Part shown: one piece after another, positions 25,983-35,304 of the stretch
Numbering within the stretch: position 1 is the first letter of the stretch
How the letters are laid out: the number at the start of each line of letters is the position of its first letter
Assembly (NCBI RefSeq): GCF_017942085.1
Contig: NZ_JAGKSP010000004.1
Coordinates: 62,001-126,000, forward strand
Reading direction: 5' to 3'
DNA: 64,000 bases
Source: Paenibacillus lignilyticus
GTDB taxonomy: Bacteria > Bacillota > Bacilli > Paenibacillales > Paenibacillaceae
Position numbers and translations under genes: made by a program
The notes under the pieces: model-generated
Told to the model about the DNA's origin: nothing
Database searches by the model: none
Seen by the model: only the letters and a program-made list of their open reading frames with translations

Positions 25983-27353
25983 ATGAAAGTCGTATTGCTT
26001 TCGGGAGGATCGGGGAAACGGCTGTGGCCGTTGTCGAATGACGCCCGGTCGAAACAGTTTTTGAAAATCTTGAAAAAAGACGATGACCGTTTGGAGTCCA
26101 TGATACAACGAGTCTGGGGACAGATCGGTGAAGCCGATTTGCAGAATCATGCCTATGTCACGACGAGCAAACCTCAGGTAGAGATGATTCAAAGTCAGCT
26201 TGGGAATGAAATCAACTTGATCGTCGAGCCGGAGCGAAGAGACACATTTCCCGCGATCGCGCTTGCAGCCACCTATCTCTATTCGGTCGAAGGCGTGAGT
26301 CTTGACGAAGCGATTGTCGTCATGCCGGTAGATCCCTTCGTTGAGATCGGCTTCTTCGAGAAGCTGAAAGAGTTAGAGCAGGTGCTTGCCAGCTCCGATG
26401 CCGACTTAGCGCTGATGGGGGTTAAACCGACTTATCCATCTGAGAAATACGGGTATATCATTCCGAAGCAAAGCGGCGACGCTGCTCAAACGTTCATGGA
26501 TGTTCAGAGCTTCCGCGAGAAACCTCGCGAAGAAGAGGCTGTAGAGATGATTCGTCAGGATGCGCTGTGGAATTGCGGTGTTTTCGCATTCAAATTGGAT
26601 CTGATCATTAACATACTGATCGTGAACGGGCTGCCGATCCAGTACGAAGAAATGTTGAAGCAGTACAGCAAGCTGCCGAAGATCAGCTTCGACTACAAAG
26701 TGGTGGAGAAAGCGAATCGGATAGCTGCCATTCAATATGATGGGTCCTGGAAGGATCTTGGCACATGGAATACGTTGACGGAGGAAATCGAAACCTCTCT
26801 GATCGGCAAAGGCATTATTACGGCAGATTCAATTAATACCCATGTCATTAACGAGCTGGAAGTTCCGATTACACTGCTCGGCTTGTCCGATGTCATTGTT
26901 GCGGCGAGTCCGGACGGCATTCTTGTTGCAGACAAAGCTTCAAGTCCGCAGATCAAGGATGTCATGAAACACTCGGAGCAGCGCCCAATGTACGAAGAGC
27001 GGCGCTGGGGACGCTATCGGGTGCTCGATTATGTGACTTATCCGGATGGCCGGGAAGTGCTGACCAAGCGGATCTTCATTTCCGAGGGAAGCAATCTGAG
27101 CTACCAATACCATAGTCTTCGGGACGAGGTATGGACGGTGGTTGCCGGACATGGGGAAATGGTGCTTAACGGCAAGCGATTCTCCATCACTACCGGGGAC
27201 GTCCTCCTGATTCCGAAGGAAAACAGACATAGCCTGCGTGCGCTGGCGGATATCGAAATCATCGAAATCCAAACCGGTTCGCAGCTGATTGAAGAGGACA
27301 TTGTAAGGCTTGAACATGATTGGAACGAAATTATGCAGCTCTGTACGAAATAA
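25983..27353 (+). CDS. manC: Mannose-1-phosphate guanylyltransferase with C-terminal cupin
   Basis: A 456-residue enzyme. Residues 1-290 are the nucleotidyltransferase with 'LSGGSGKRLWPLSNDARSKQF' at the start (the pyrophosphorylase signature) and 'FREKP'; about 340-445 form a cupin ('YQYHSLRDEVWTVVAG', 'GDVLLIPKENRHSL') as in type II phosphomannose isomerase/GDP-mannose pyrophosphorylases. The cupin keeps the His and Glu metal ligands, so isomerase activity is possible. It makes GDP-mannose for the exopolysaccharide. Start has AAAGGAGG at good spacing. Confidence 0.9.
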   Translation: MKVVLLSGGSGKRLWPLSNDARSKQFLKILKKDDDRLESMIQRVWGQIGEADLQNHAYVTTSKPQVEMIQSQLGNEINLIVEPERRDTFPAIALAATYLYSVEGVSLDEAIVVMPVDPFVEIGFFEKLKELEQVLASSDADLALMGVKPTYPSEKYGYIIPKQSGDAAQTFMDVQSFREKPREEEAVEMIRQDALWNCGVFAFKLDLIINILIVNGLPIQYEEMLKQYSKLPKISFDYKVVEKANRIAAIQYDGSWKDLGTWNTLTEEIETSLIGKGIITADSINTHVINELEVPITLLGLSDVIVAASPDGILVADKASSPQIKDVMKHSEQRPMYEERRWGRYRVLDYVTYPDGREVLTKRIFISEGSNLSYQYHSLRDEVWTVVAGHGEMVLNGKRFSITTGDVLLIPKENRHSLRALADIEIIEIQTGSQLIEEDIVRLEHDWNEIMQLCTK

Positions 27354-27410
27354 CGAAGCGAATGCTTACGCTGCTGCGTTTTCTCCGAAAATTCGAAGGA
27401 GTTGTTGAAG

Positions 27411-28751
27411 ATGAACATCACGGTTATCGGTGCTGGTTATGTCGGGCTTGTATCGGGGGTTTGTTATGCGGAGCTTGGCAATCAAGTGATCTGCGTAGAC
27501 AAGGATCAAGCCAAGCTCGATATTTTGCGAAACGGAGCTATCCCTATTTACGAACCGAACCTGCAGGAACTTTCGCTTAAAAATATGGCTGCCGGGAAGC
27601 TGAGCTATACGTCCGATCTGCATCGCGCGGTTCAGCTGTCGGATATTGTGATTATCGCGGTCGGGACGCCTTCCTTGGCAAACGGCGAAGCGGATTTGTC
27701 TTACATCGATCAGGCTGCCGACGAAATTGCGGAAGCGATGAACGGATATAAGATCATCGCCGTGAAGAGTACGGTGCCCGTCGGCACGAACGAACGCGTG
27801 CGAGATCGGATTCGCCGCCTGACGAGCGAAAGGTTCGACAGCATCTCGCTGCCGGAGTTCTTGAGAGAGGGTTCGGCCGTCCAGGATACGCTTCATCCGG
27901 ACCGGATCGTCATTGGTGCCGACAGTCAGAGTGCCGCAGACACGATGGCCAAGCTGCATGCGCCGCTGACGGATCAAATCGTGATGACGGACATTCGCAG
28001 CAGCGAGATGCTCAAGTATGCCTCCAATGCTTTTCTCGCTACGAAAATTTCGTTCATTAACGAGATTGCGAACATCTGCGAGAAGGTAGGCGCAGACGTG
28101 ACCCAGGTCGCCCAAGGAATGGGATACGACAACCGGATCGGCCATTCGTTTCTGAAAGCGGGCATTGGCTATGGAGGCTCGTGTTTCCCGAAGGATACTA
28201 GGGCTCTCATCCAAATTGCCGGCCATGTCGATTACGAATTCAAATTGCTTCGTGCGGTAGTTGAGGTCAATCAGGATCAGCGGTTCAAAATGATCCGTAA
28301 ACTTGAAACGATATTCGACGGCAACCTCCAAGGCAAGACGATCGCCATCTGGGGACTATCCTTTAAACCCAATACCGACGACGTGAGGGAATCTCCGGCA
28401 CTCGAGATTGTTCAGCATCTGGTGAACAGCGGGGCTGTGGTGAAGGTTTACGATCCCATCGCAATTCCGAACTTCCGCCGTATGTACGGCGAGGACGGCG
28501 TGGTTTGGTGCGAAGGAGCATTGGAAGCGGCAGCCGATGCAGATGCGCTCTGCCTGTTGACGGAATGGGACGAATTCATTCACGTGGATCTGAATCAGCT
28601 GCAAACAGTACTGCGAAAGCCTATTTTGATTGACGGCCGCAACGTGTTCAAAGAAGAGGATTTGGCGGGTACGGCGTTCATTTACTATTCCATCGGCCGC
28701 CCCAGCTTGAATCAAGGCGTCAAGGAGGAAGTGTTGGCTTTACATTACTAA
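27411..28751 (+). CDS. ugd: UDP-glucose 6-dehydrogenase
   Basis: A 446-residue NAD-dependent enzyme that oxidises UDP-glucose to UDP-glucuronate. The NAD loop is GAGYVG (7-12), the catalytic Cys is C258 in GYGGSCFPKD, and 'WGLSFKPNTDDVRESPA' marks the UDP-binding half. ATG 27411 has AAGGAG 9 bp upstream; the open frame begins at 27402 with a TTG inside that site. Together with galU it supplies glucuronic acid, so the polymer is likely acidic. Confidence 0.95.
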   Translation: MNITVIGAGYVGLVSGVCYAELGNQVICVDKDQAKLDILRNGAIPIYEPNLQELSLKNMAAGKLSYTSDLHRAVQLSDIVIIAVGTPSLANGEADLSYIDQAADEIAEAMNGYKIIAVKSTVPVGTNERVRDRIRRLTSERFDSISLPEFLREGSAVQDTLHPDRIVIGADSQSAADTMAKLHAPLTDQIVMTDIRSSEMLKYASNAFLATKISFINEIANICEKVGADVTQVAQGMGYDNRIGHSFLKAGIGYGGSCFPKDTRALIQIAGHVDYEFKLLRAVVEVNQDQRFKMIRKLETIFDGNLQGKTIAIWGLSFKPNTDDVRESPALEIVQHLVNSGAVVKVYDPIAIPNFRRMYGEDGVVWCEGALEAAADADALCLLTEWDEFIHVDLNQLQTVLRKPILIDGRNVFKEEDLAGTAFIYYSIGRPSLNQGVKEEVLALHY

Positions 28752-28772
28752 AGGATGATGAGGGCCTTTATT

Positions 28773-31715
28773 GTGAGAAAAAATGCTTCATTGCTGTTGT
28801 TATATGGGCTGCTCGGCTGCTTGATACCGTTATCCGCTACGGGAGATGCCGCTCCGCTTTCCTACTATGAGATTGAAATCGACCATCTGCGAGATTGGAA
28901 GCAGGTCTACAAGCATTCCGATACGCTCTTTCTGACGAAGGCTCCGAGTGAAACCTCGGATCCGACCCGAGTGAAACGCAGCGGCGTTTCAGGTGAGAAC
29001 ATGGTGTACAAGGCGGAAGGTTATCTCCGGTCCTTCGCGGTTTACGCATACTATCAGCCGAACGGGAGCAAGACCTATGACCATCCGGCATTCTACATTT
29101 CCAAAGATGGCGTGACCTATATCAAGGTCATACCGGACATGCACGAAGTAGACAGCGGAGCGGTAAACATCGTGTACGAATCGAGAAAGTTCCCGGCAGG
29201 CACGAAGTTTCTCAAAGTCGTCTACCAGGGTACCAGTATCGCAAGATCGCCTGCCATCGGGAAGGTTGTACTGAACGGACCTTCCAGCGCAGACACCAGC
29301 GTGCCTTCGGGTACAGTGCCTTACGGGCGAATGGTTATGCTGAACCAGGGCGAGAAGGGTGAAACCATCTATTACACAACCGATGGCAGCGACCCCAGAA
29401 CATCGCTGACTCGCATGCATTACAGCTCGCCAATTGCAGTCGTTCAAAATTTGCTGCTTCAAATAACAGCTGTGGGCCATTCCAGTTCGGGCCAGTCGGC
29501 AGCAACAGGCGTATCGACTTATCGATATGTGCCTGCTCCTCAGTTGGCGCCGCCGGTTGGGTTAATCGATCCGCTTGATAATTTCAAGCTGCTCGCCCAT
29601 CGCGCCAATCTGTATGTAGCCAGTAACCAGCCGGGCTACTTCGATAACGACAAAGGCCGGCTCGCGCGTACGACCAGCGCCCCCGGCAGCATGGTGTACC
29701 ATACGGGTTACGACATCCAATCGTTTACGGTCTACAGCAGCTTTTTTACCGGAAATCCGATGGAGGAGCATCGATTGTTTGTCTCGTCGGACGGAAAAGA
29801 CTACAAGCAAATTCCCGTGACGATCAACCCTGTCGGCTATCCGACGGGAAACTGGCAGCAATACGCGTATGAAGCTTCAGGATTGCCCGAACATTCGAGG
29901 TATTTGAAAATCGTGCTGCTCGGTTCTAAAGCCTGGTCGCCTCAAGTTTCGAAGGTCGTCATTAATCAGAACACGGCTTCCGTGAAGCTGGCCACCTCCC
30001 GAAGCGAGTCTTCGGTGAAGACCGAATTGACCTCGATTACGAAAGGCGCGCGCATTTACTATCGATTAAACAAAGGGCCGGATTTCGTGTATTATTCGAA
30101 GCCGCTCCAGCTTCAAGGGTATAACGTACTTGAAACGTACGCGGTGAAAGACGGCTGGCTGCCAAGTCCGATTCGCAAGTTTACGGTGAACGCGAGCAGC
30201 GAGATCCTTGTCGATCGCTTCGGTCAAATGAAGGATGCGAATTTCACGGGTAAAGTGACCGATGAGAAGGAGCTGGCAGCGGATGCGGCGGCAGATGCTG
30301 CTTACTACGGCAGCCTGAAGCCGCCGGGAGGCCGCGATCCATACGGCGGACTTGCCGGCAGCGCGAAGAAATACAATTTGGCTGCCAAGGGTTACTTCGC
30401 GATCCAGCGAATGGGTGAACGCAAAGTGATGACGACGCCGGATGGAAATCTCTATTTCAGCTTAGCCGTGAATGGCGTGACGGCCAATGAAACCTACACC
30501 CGGATCGCCGGTCGGGAGCAGAAATTCGAATCCGTTCTCCCGAATCAAGGCATTAACAAAAACGCTTATATCGGCAAGGATAACTATTCGTTCTATGTGG
30601 CGAATGTTTTCCGGAAGAAAGGCGTGTTCCCAACCGAGCATGCGATCTACTCGGAAGCGGTAACCCGGCTTCCGAAATGGGGCTTTAACGGCGTAGGCAA
30701 TTATTCGACCGAGAAATACGGCGAGGATGGCAAGCTTCCGTACGTGAGAATGCTTCCGCTTAACGGAATGGCATGGGCTCGAATCAATGGACTCTCGTTA
30801 TTCGATATCTTTGCTCCGAATGCCGCAGAGCAGATCGATAAAGCATTCAAGAATGCGCTCACGCCAAACAAAAACGATAAGAATCTGATCGGTTATTTCA
30901 TCGATAACGAATACGACTTTCATAAATTTTATACGAATGTGCCCAAGCTCAAAGCGAGCTCGGCTGCCATGAAAGGGAAATTGGTCCAGAGGCTGAAGGA
31001 TAAATATCAAACCATCAGCTCCTTCAACGCCAATTGGAAGACGACATTCAAATCGTTCGACGAGATGAAGGAGGCGGAGCTGCCTGTTTCAACCTCCCAA
31101 TCATGGCGCGATATGGAAGGCTTCTTCGACTACTATCTGGATACGTTCTTCGGAACGGTATCTCGTGCATATCGGAAATACGATCCGAACCATCTCCTTC
31201 TTGGAGATCGATGGATTACGACAACGTTCCATAATGAGAAAATCAGCAGCGCGCTTGCCAAAGCGGAAGGGAAATACGTGGATGTCATCAGCATCAACTA
31301 TTACACCTATAAGCTCGAACCCGATCTGTTGAAGAAGATTTACGATCTATCCGGCGGCAAACCGATTCTGTTCAGCGAATTCGGTTACGGGACAAGCGAG
31401 CAGGGGCTTGCGCCTCTCCTTCCGAACTCGGCAGTGAACCAGTTCCAACGGGGAATGCGCTATCGCAATTACGTGGAAGGTGCGGTCACGCTGCCTTATG
31501 TAGTCGGTGCACACGTGTTCAATTACGTGGATCAAGCAGGGCTTGGCAGGTACTGGCAGGGCGTAGGAGGCGAGCATTACAACTCCGGTCTGGTCAATGT
31601 TGCGGATCGCCCTTACAAGGACTATCTGAAAGCGATCATGGATACGAACTATGACATCTATAAGGTCATGCTCGGGGAGCGCGCGAAATTTTATTATGAT
31701 TTCAATAAAGGCTAA
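28773..31715 (+). CDS. Secreted multidomain glycoside hydrolase (clan GH-A, GH42/GH50-like)
   Basis: About 980 residues. Start GTG 28773 gives a clean signal peptide (MRKNASLLLLYGLLGCLIP, then SATGDA) and has GATGAGGG 8 bp upstream; ATG 28755 has almost no ribosome-site spacing. After the signal come a first beta domain, a chitobiase C-terminal-like repeat ('GETIYYTTDGSDP', near 200), a second copy of the first domain type ('DNFKLLAHRANLYVAS'), and a TIM-barrel from about 560. Glu713 in DNEYDF and Glu869 in FSEFGYG fit acid/base and nucleophile of GH-A enzymes. Lying within the operon, it may trim or release the polymer. Exact family uncertain. Confidence 0.75.
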   Translation: MRKNASLLLLYGLLGCLIPLSATGDAAPLSYYEIEIDHLRDWKQVYKHSDTLFLTKAPSETSDPTRVKRSGVSGENMVYKAEGYLRSFAVYAYYQPNGSKTYDHPAFYISKDGVTYIKVIPDMHEVDSGAVNIVYESRKFPAGTKFLKVVYQGTSIARSPAIGKVVLNGPSSADTSVPSGTVPYGRMVMLNQGEKGETIYYTTDGSDPRTSLTRMHYSSPIAVVQNLLLQITAVGHSSSGQSAATGVSTYRYVPAPQLAPPVGLIDPLDNFKLLAHRANLYVASNQPGYFDNDKGRLARTTSAPGSMVYHTGYDIQSFTVYSSFFTGNPMEEHRLFVSSDGKDYKQIPVTINPVGYPTGNWQQYAYEASGLPEHSRYLKIVLLGSKAWSPQVSKVVINQNTASVKLATSRSESSVKTELTSITKGARIYYRLNKGPDFVYYSKPLQLQGYNVLETYAVKDGWLPSPIRKFTVNASSEILVDRFGQMKDANFTGKVTDEKELAADAAADAAYYGSLKPPGGRDPYGGLAGSAKKYNLAAKGYFAIQRMGERKVMTTPDGNLYFSLAVNGVTANETYTRIAGREQKFESVLPNQGINKNAYIGKDNYSFYVANVFRKKGVFPTEHAIYSEAVTRLPKWGFNGVGNYSTEKYGEDGKLPYVRMLPLNGMAWARINGLSLFDIFAPNAAEQIDKAFKNALTPNKNDKNLIGYFIDNEYDFHKFYTNVPKLKASSAAMKGKLVQRLKDKYQTISSFNANWKTTFKSFDEMKEAELPVSTSQSWRDMEGFFDYYLDTFFGTVSRAYRKYDPNHLLLGDRWITTTFHNEKISSALAKAEGKYVDVISINYYTYKLEPDLLKKIYDLSGGKPILFSEFGYGTSEQGLAPLLPNSAVNQFQRGMRYRNYVEGAVTLPYVVGAHVFNYVDQAGLGRYWQGVGGEHYNSGLVNVADRPYKDYLKAIMDTNYDIYKVMLGERAKFYYDFNKG

Positions 31716-31755
31716 GCCGATTGCTTCGCAATCCTTGCCTTGAAGGAGGTACACG

Positions 31756-33000
31756 TTGGTCGATTCGAGCGGCAACAACCTTGTTTTTCTACTTTGTACG
31801 CCGAGGAGCGGAAGCTCTCTGGCCACGGTTATGCTCCAAAATCACAGTAAATTGTTCGCCACCCAGGAAATGTGGTTCCTGATGAGCTTGTATGATCTGC
31901 AATCGCCGCAGCGCCGCGCTTATGGCGGGACAGGCATCCTTAATCAGTTCTATAACGGCGTTCTGCCTCAACACAGCTATGAGCAGGCTTGCCGAGCTTT
32001 TGCCCTCCAGGTCTACAACGGCTTAATGCAAAGCAGCGCCGGAGCGGAGATGGTGATCGACAAGTCGCCCAGGTATTATTATCTGCTGGAGTTTCTGGAT
32101 GCTCTGTTTCCGCACTCCCGTCGGATCTGGCTTATTCGCAACCCGTTCGCGGTACTCTCTTCCCATAAGAAGGTGAACGGACAGCGGGGAACAAGCTTCA
32201 ATCTGAGGGAGGACATGCGAAATGGAACCTTCGATATGAAGGTTGCCGATCTGACGATCGGGTTGTTCCGCTATTTCCGCTACTTCGCTCAAGCTAATCC
32301 CTACACGCACCGTTTGTCCTACGAGAAGCTGGTGGCGAGCCCGAGAGAGCAGATGATCGAGGTGTGCCGATTTCTGGGCGTTGCCTATGAAGAAGGGCTG
32401 GAGCTTTACGGGAACTTTAGAAATACCGCCAAGTCTGACTTGTATTTCAGCATGGGGGTAGGGGATCCGTTTGTTTCGAATCATTCGGAGGCGAATCAGG
32501 ATTCCATCGCGATCTGGAAAGACGTGCTCGACAAGCAGGAGATCGAAATGTACGGCCGAGTGCTTGGCGCTCAACTCTTTCATGATCTGGGGTACAGCGA
32601 GGAGCTGGCTGAAGCGGAGAAGCTCACGGGCGTACGCTTCGAACTTGAACCGGATACGGAGCTAATGGATCTGTACACCAAGCAACTGGCGGATGCGACA
32701 GGCTGCAGGTGGGAAGCCGATTACGAGATGCGAACGGATTCGGGTACATCAGGAAATGTTGTGCTGCCTGAACGGTACCATGATGATAAATGGCTGCATC
32801 CGGAGGAGCTTCAATTGCAGATGACCGTGCGCATGCTTGAGAAACGTCTGGAGAACAGTGCCAAAGAGCGCAGGCAGCTGAAACTGCAGCTCGACACCAT
32901 GAAGCGCAAAGCCAATCGGCTGAAAATGCTGATTCCCTTCGGCAATCGACTGTCCCAGCTGGCTTCGACCTACTTCAATAACGGCAGGCTGAACAAATGA
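31756..33000 (+). CDS. PAPS-dependent sulfotransferase coupled to the lasso cyclase gene
   Basis: A 414-residue sulfotransferase. The 5'-phosphosulfate loop TPRSGSS is at 15-21, DKSPRYY at 102-108 and the 3'-phosphate motif RNPFAVLSSHKK at 128-139. About residues 345-395 form a coiled coil, unusual for the family. The start is TTG 31756 with AAGGAGG 6 bp upstream. Its stop overlaps the start of lasso cyclase C1 (ATGA), while 40 bp with a weak hairpin separate it from the glycosidase upstream. It could sulfate the lasso peptide A1, which has two Tyr, or a sugar of the exopolysaccharide. An APS kinase gene at 44116-44727 could supply the donor. Family firm, substrate unknown. Confidence 0.85.
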   Translation: MVDSSGNNLVFLLCTPRSGSSLATVMLQNHSKLFATQEMWFLMSLYDLQSPQRRAYGGTGILNQFYNGVLPQHSYEQACRAFALQVYNGLMQSSAGAEMVIDKSPRYYYLLEFLDALFPHSRRIWLIRNPFAVLSSHKKVNGQRGTSFNLREDMRNGTFDMKVADLTIGLFRYFRYFAQANPYTHRLSYEKLVASPREQMIEVCRFLGVAYEEGLELYGNFRNTAKSDLYFSMGVGDPFVSNHSEANQDSIAIWKDVLDKQEIEMYGRVLGAQLFHDLGYSEELAEAEKLTGVRFELEPDTELMDLYTKQLADATGCRWEADYEMRTDSGTSGNVVLPERYHDDKWLHPEELQLQMTVRMLEKRLENSAKERRQLKLQLDTMKRKANRLKMLIPFGNRLSQLASTYFNNGRLNK

Positions 33001-34937
33001 GCGCGATTGTCGGCATTTATCAGCATACCGGGCATCCGGTCAGCAGCAGGGACAGCAGCGGAATGATGGAAGCCATGGAGAGGTACGATGCCGATGATGC
33101 CCAAACGTGGACGAACGGCGCGGTCTTCCTCGGCTGCCGGGCCAAGTGGATCACTCCCGAGTCGGTAGGCGAGCGAATGCCTTATTACGACGCCGAACGC
33201 AAGCTTGGCATCGTTGCCGATGCCATCCTTGACAATCGCCGGGAATTGTTCGAGCTGCTGCAGGTTTATCCCGCTCATCGCGGCAAAATTACGGACAGCG
33301 AGCTTATTCTGCTGGCCTATCGCAAATGGGGGCGCCATGCTCCGGAATATCTGATCGGCGATTTCGCATTCGTGATCTGGGATAAAGCGAAGCAGGAGCT
33401 GTTCGGTGCCAGAGATTTGCTGGGGCATCGCTCGCTGTACTATGTTCAAGGCCGCGATCGGTTTGCTTTCGGTACGACGCTTGCTCCGTTATTCGCCTTA
33501 CCGGATGTTGTCAAAGCGCTTCATGAACCTTGGCTTGCGGAGTTTATGGCCATTCCGGAAATGTTCGAGTCGACGGACGTCACCTCCACGCCTTACCGGA
33601 ACATTCATCAGCTGCCGCCTGCTCATACGATTACGGTCGCGGATGGACGCGTTTCGCTCAGTAGGTACGGTTCCTTGGAACCGAGGTCGATGCTTCGGCT
33701 CTCCTCGAATCAAGACTATGAAGAGGCATTCCGGGAGGTATTCGATGAAGCGGTGAGGTCAAGGCTGCGCACGCATCGTCAAGTGGCGGTAACGTTAAGC
33801 GGCGGACTGGACTCCGGCTCCGTCGCCAGCTTCGCCGCACGTGCACTGCGTGAGGAAGGGAAGTCCTTGCATGCGTACAGCTACATTCCGACCGGCGATT
33901 TCACCGATTGGACGCCCAGCAGCACAGCAGCCGACGAAAGCCGGTTCATTGATGCAACGGTCCGGCATGTCGGCAACATTTCGCACCAAGCGATGGATTT
34001 CGAAGGGATCAGCCCTTTATCCGAAGTAGACGAGTGGCTGGACATGCTCGAGATGCCTTATAAATTCTTCGAGAATTCCTACTGGTTGAAAGGGATACAC
34101 GAGCGAGCAGGCGGACAAGGTGCAGGAGTGCTGCTCACCGGGGCAAGAGGAAACTTTACCGTGTCGTGGGGGCCGGCGCTCTATTATTACGCTACGCTGC
34201 TCCGAAAACTGAAATGGCTGGCATTCTTGCGGGAGCTTCAGCTGTACAGCGTTAATAAAGGGATAAGCAGATCGCGCTTATTATCCGTGATCGGCAAGCA
34301 GGCATTCCCGATTCTGGCTAAACGTTCGCAGCAGGCGAGCGAACCGGAAGCTATTCCGACGATGCTGATTCATCCCGATTTTGCGAGGCGAACGGATGTG
34401 TTCGCCAAGCTGCAGGAGCATCGAATCGGCGTGAACGGCTCTACCATCAGCGATCCGCTGGAGCTGCGCAAGGAGAAGATGCAAGATCTTGCTGTCGGGA
34501 ACAAGAACGGCGCATCGGCAACGAAATTGTCCTTGCGTTACGGCGCATGGGAACGCGATCCCACCTGCGATCCCAGAGTCGTGCGGTTCTGCTTCTCGGT
34601 CCCGGTGGAACAGTATGTGCAGGGCGGCTTGGATCGTGCGCTTATCCGGAGGGCGACAAAGCATTATTTGCCCGACGAGGTAAGGCTGAACCAGCGCATT
34701 CGCGGCATTCAAGGAGCGGATTGGGTGCACCGCATCGCGCCATCCTGGAAGCCGTTGACCGATGAACTGAGGCAGCTGTGCACCGATCCTGCAGCATCCC
34801 AGTACTTGCACGTCAACCGTATCCGGGACGCCGTCTCTCGGCTTGGCGATACGCCTCGCCCGGAGCACGCTTTCCATCCGGAGATGCGAATGCTCATGCG
34901 CAGCCTGATCATCTACCGGTTCTTAAAACGATTTTAA
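32997..34937 (+). CDS. Lasso peptide macrolactam synthetase C1 (asparagine synthetase-like)
   Basis: A 646-residue homologue of asparagine synthetase B. The N-terminal glutaminase-like domain starts MSAIVGIY with Ser2 in place of catalytic Cys, as in lasso cyclases, which do not use glutamine. The ATP pyrophosphatase loop SGGLDS is at 268-273. The enzyme adenylates the ring Asp side chain of the core peptide and closes the amide with the core N-terminus. Coupled to the sulfotransferase by a 4-bp overlap. Precursor A1 follows after 222 bp. It has the same length as C2 at 38317 and matches it throughout. Confidence 0.93.
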   Translation: MSAIVGIYQHTGHPVSSRDSSGMMEAMERYDADDAQTWTNGAVFLGCRAKWITPESVGERMPYYDAERKLGIVADAILDNRRELFELLQVYPAHRGKITDSELILLAYRKWGRHAPEYLIGDFAFVIWDKAKQELFGARDLLGHRSLYYVQGRDRFAFGTTLAPLFALPDVVKALHEPWLAEFMAIPEMFESTDVTSTPYRNIHQLPPAHTITVADGRVSLSRYGSLEPRSMLRLSSNQDYEEAFREVFDEAVRSRLRTHRQVAVTLSGGLDSGSVASFAARALREEGKSLHAYSYIPTGDFTDWTPSSTAADESRFIDATVRHVGNISHQAMDFEGISPLSEVDEWLDMLEMPYKFFENSYWLKGIHERAGGQGAGVLLTGARGNFTVSWGPALYYYATLLRKLKWLAFLRELQLYSVNKGISRSRLLSVIGKQAFPILAKRSQQASEPEAIPTMLIHPDFARRTDVFAKLQEHRIGVNGSTISDPLELRKEKMQDLAVGNKNGASATKLSLRYGAWERDPTCDPRVVRFCFSVPVEQYVQGGLDRALIRRATKHYLPDEVRLNQRIRGIQGADWVHRIAPSWKPLTDELRQLCTDPAASQYLHVNRIRDAVSRLGDTPRPEHAFHPEMRMLMRSLIIYRFLKRF

Positions 34938-35159
34938 AAGATTTTAGAGAAATGATAAGGAACGTAAGGGTGAAAGGGATTGTGCCGGAGAGTTTACGTG
35001 CCTCCTTTAAACTTGTATTGTTACCGACTAATCTAATCCAAAGAGAATACAAGCTTAACAGCGGCCGCAGGCACATCCCTGAACCCGGAGCTCTTCCTTA
35101 TAACTTTCTTTAAAAATAGTATAAAACTCGTTAACTCCATTGAGAGGGGGTGAAAAACC
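34938..35159 (+). other. Gap between cyclase C1 and precursor A1
   Basis: 222 bp without a gene. It holds arms AACTTGTATT and AATACAAGCTT (about 35010-35055) that can pair, the 16-nt repeat GCACATCCCTGAACCC (35071-35086) shared with 24872-24887, a -10-like TATAAA at 35120-35125 with only a weak -35 (CTTATA), and the strong ribosome site of A1 (35143-35152). A separate promoter for the precursor is possible. Confidence 0.5.
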
Positions 35160-35291
35160 ATGACGAACAAAAAAGAATGGCAAGTTCCGACTGTTGAAAT
35201 GCTTGACGTGAGCGAAACGATGTATGGAAAAGGGATGTCGAATATTGACTTTGTAACAACTGACGATATGGACATCTATAACCCGAGCTAG
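35160..35291 (+). CDS. Lasso peptide precursor A1
   Basis: A 43-residue peptide read from the DNA. The leader (1-21) has the W-x-x-P motif (W7-P10), then VEMLDVS, and ends Thr20-Met21, the Thr at -2 expected of lasso leaders. The predicted core is 22 residues: ring YGKGMSNID closed between Tyr1 and Asp9, tail FVTTDDMDIYNPS. The C-terminal Ser22 is the residue phosphorylated in kinase-containing Firmicute clusters. Tyr as residue 1 is rare; Gly is usual. Tyr19 lies in an acidic stretch (Asp14, 15, 17). RBS GAGGGGGTG. A perfect hairpin follows before the kinase gene. Ring and cleavage site are predictions from family rules. Confidence 0.9.
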   Translation: MTNKKEWQVPTVEMLDVSETMYGKGMSNIDFVTTDDMDIYNPS

Positions 35292-35304
35292 TTCGGTCCA
35301 AGCG

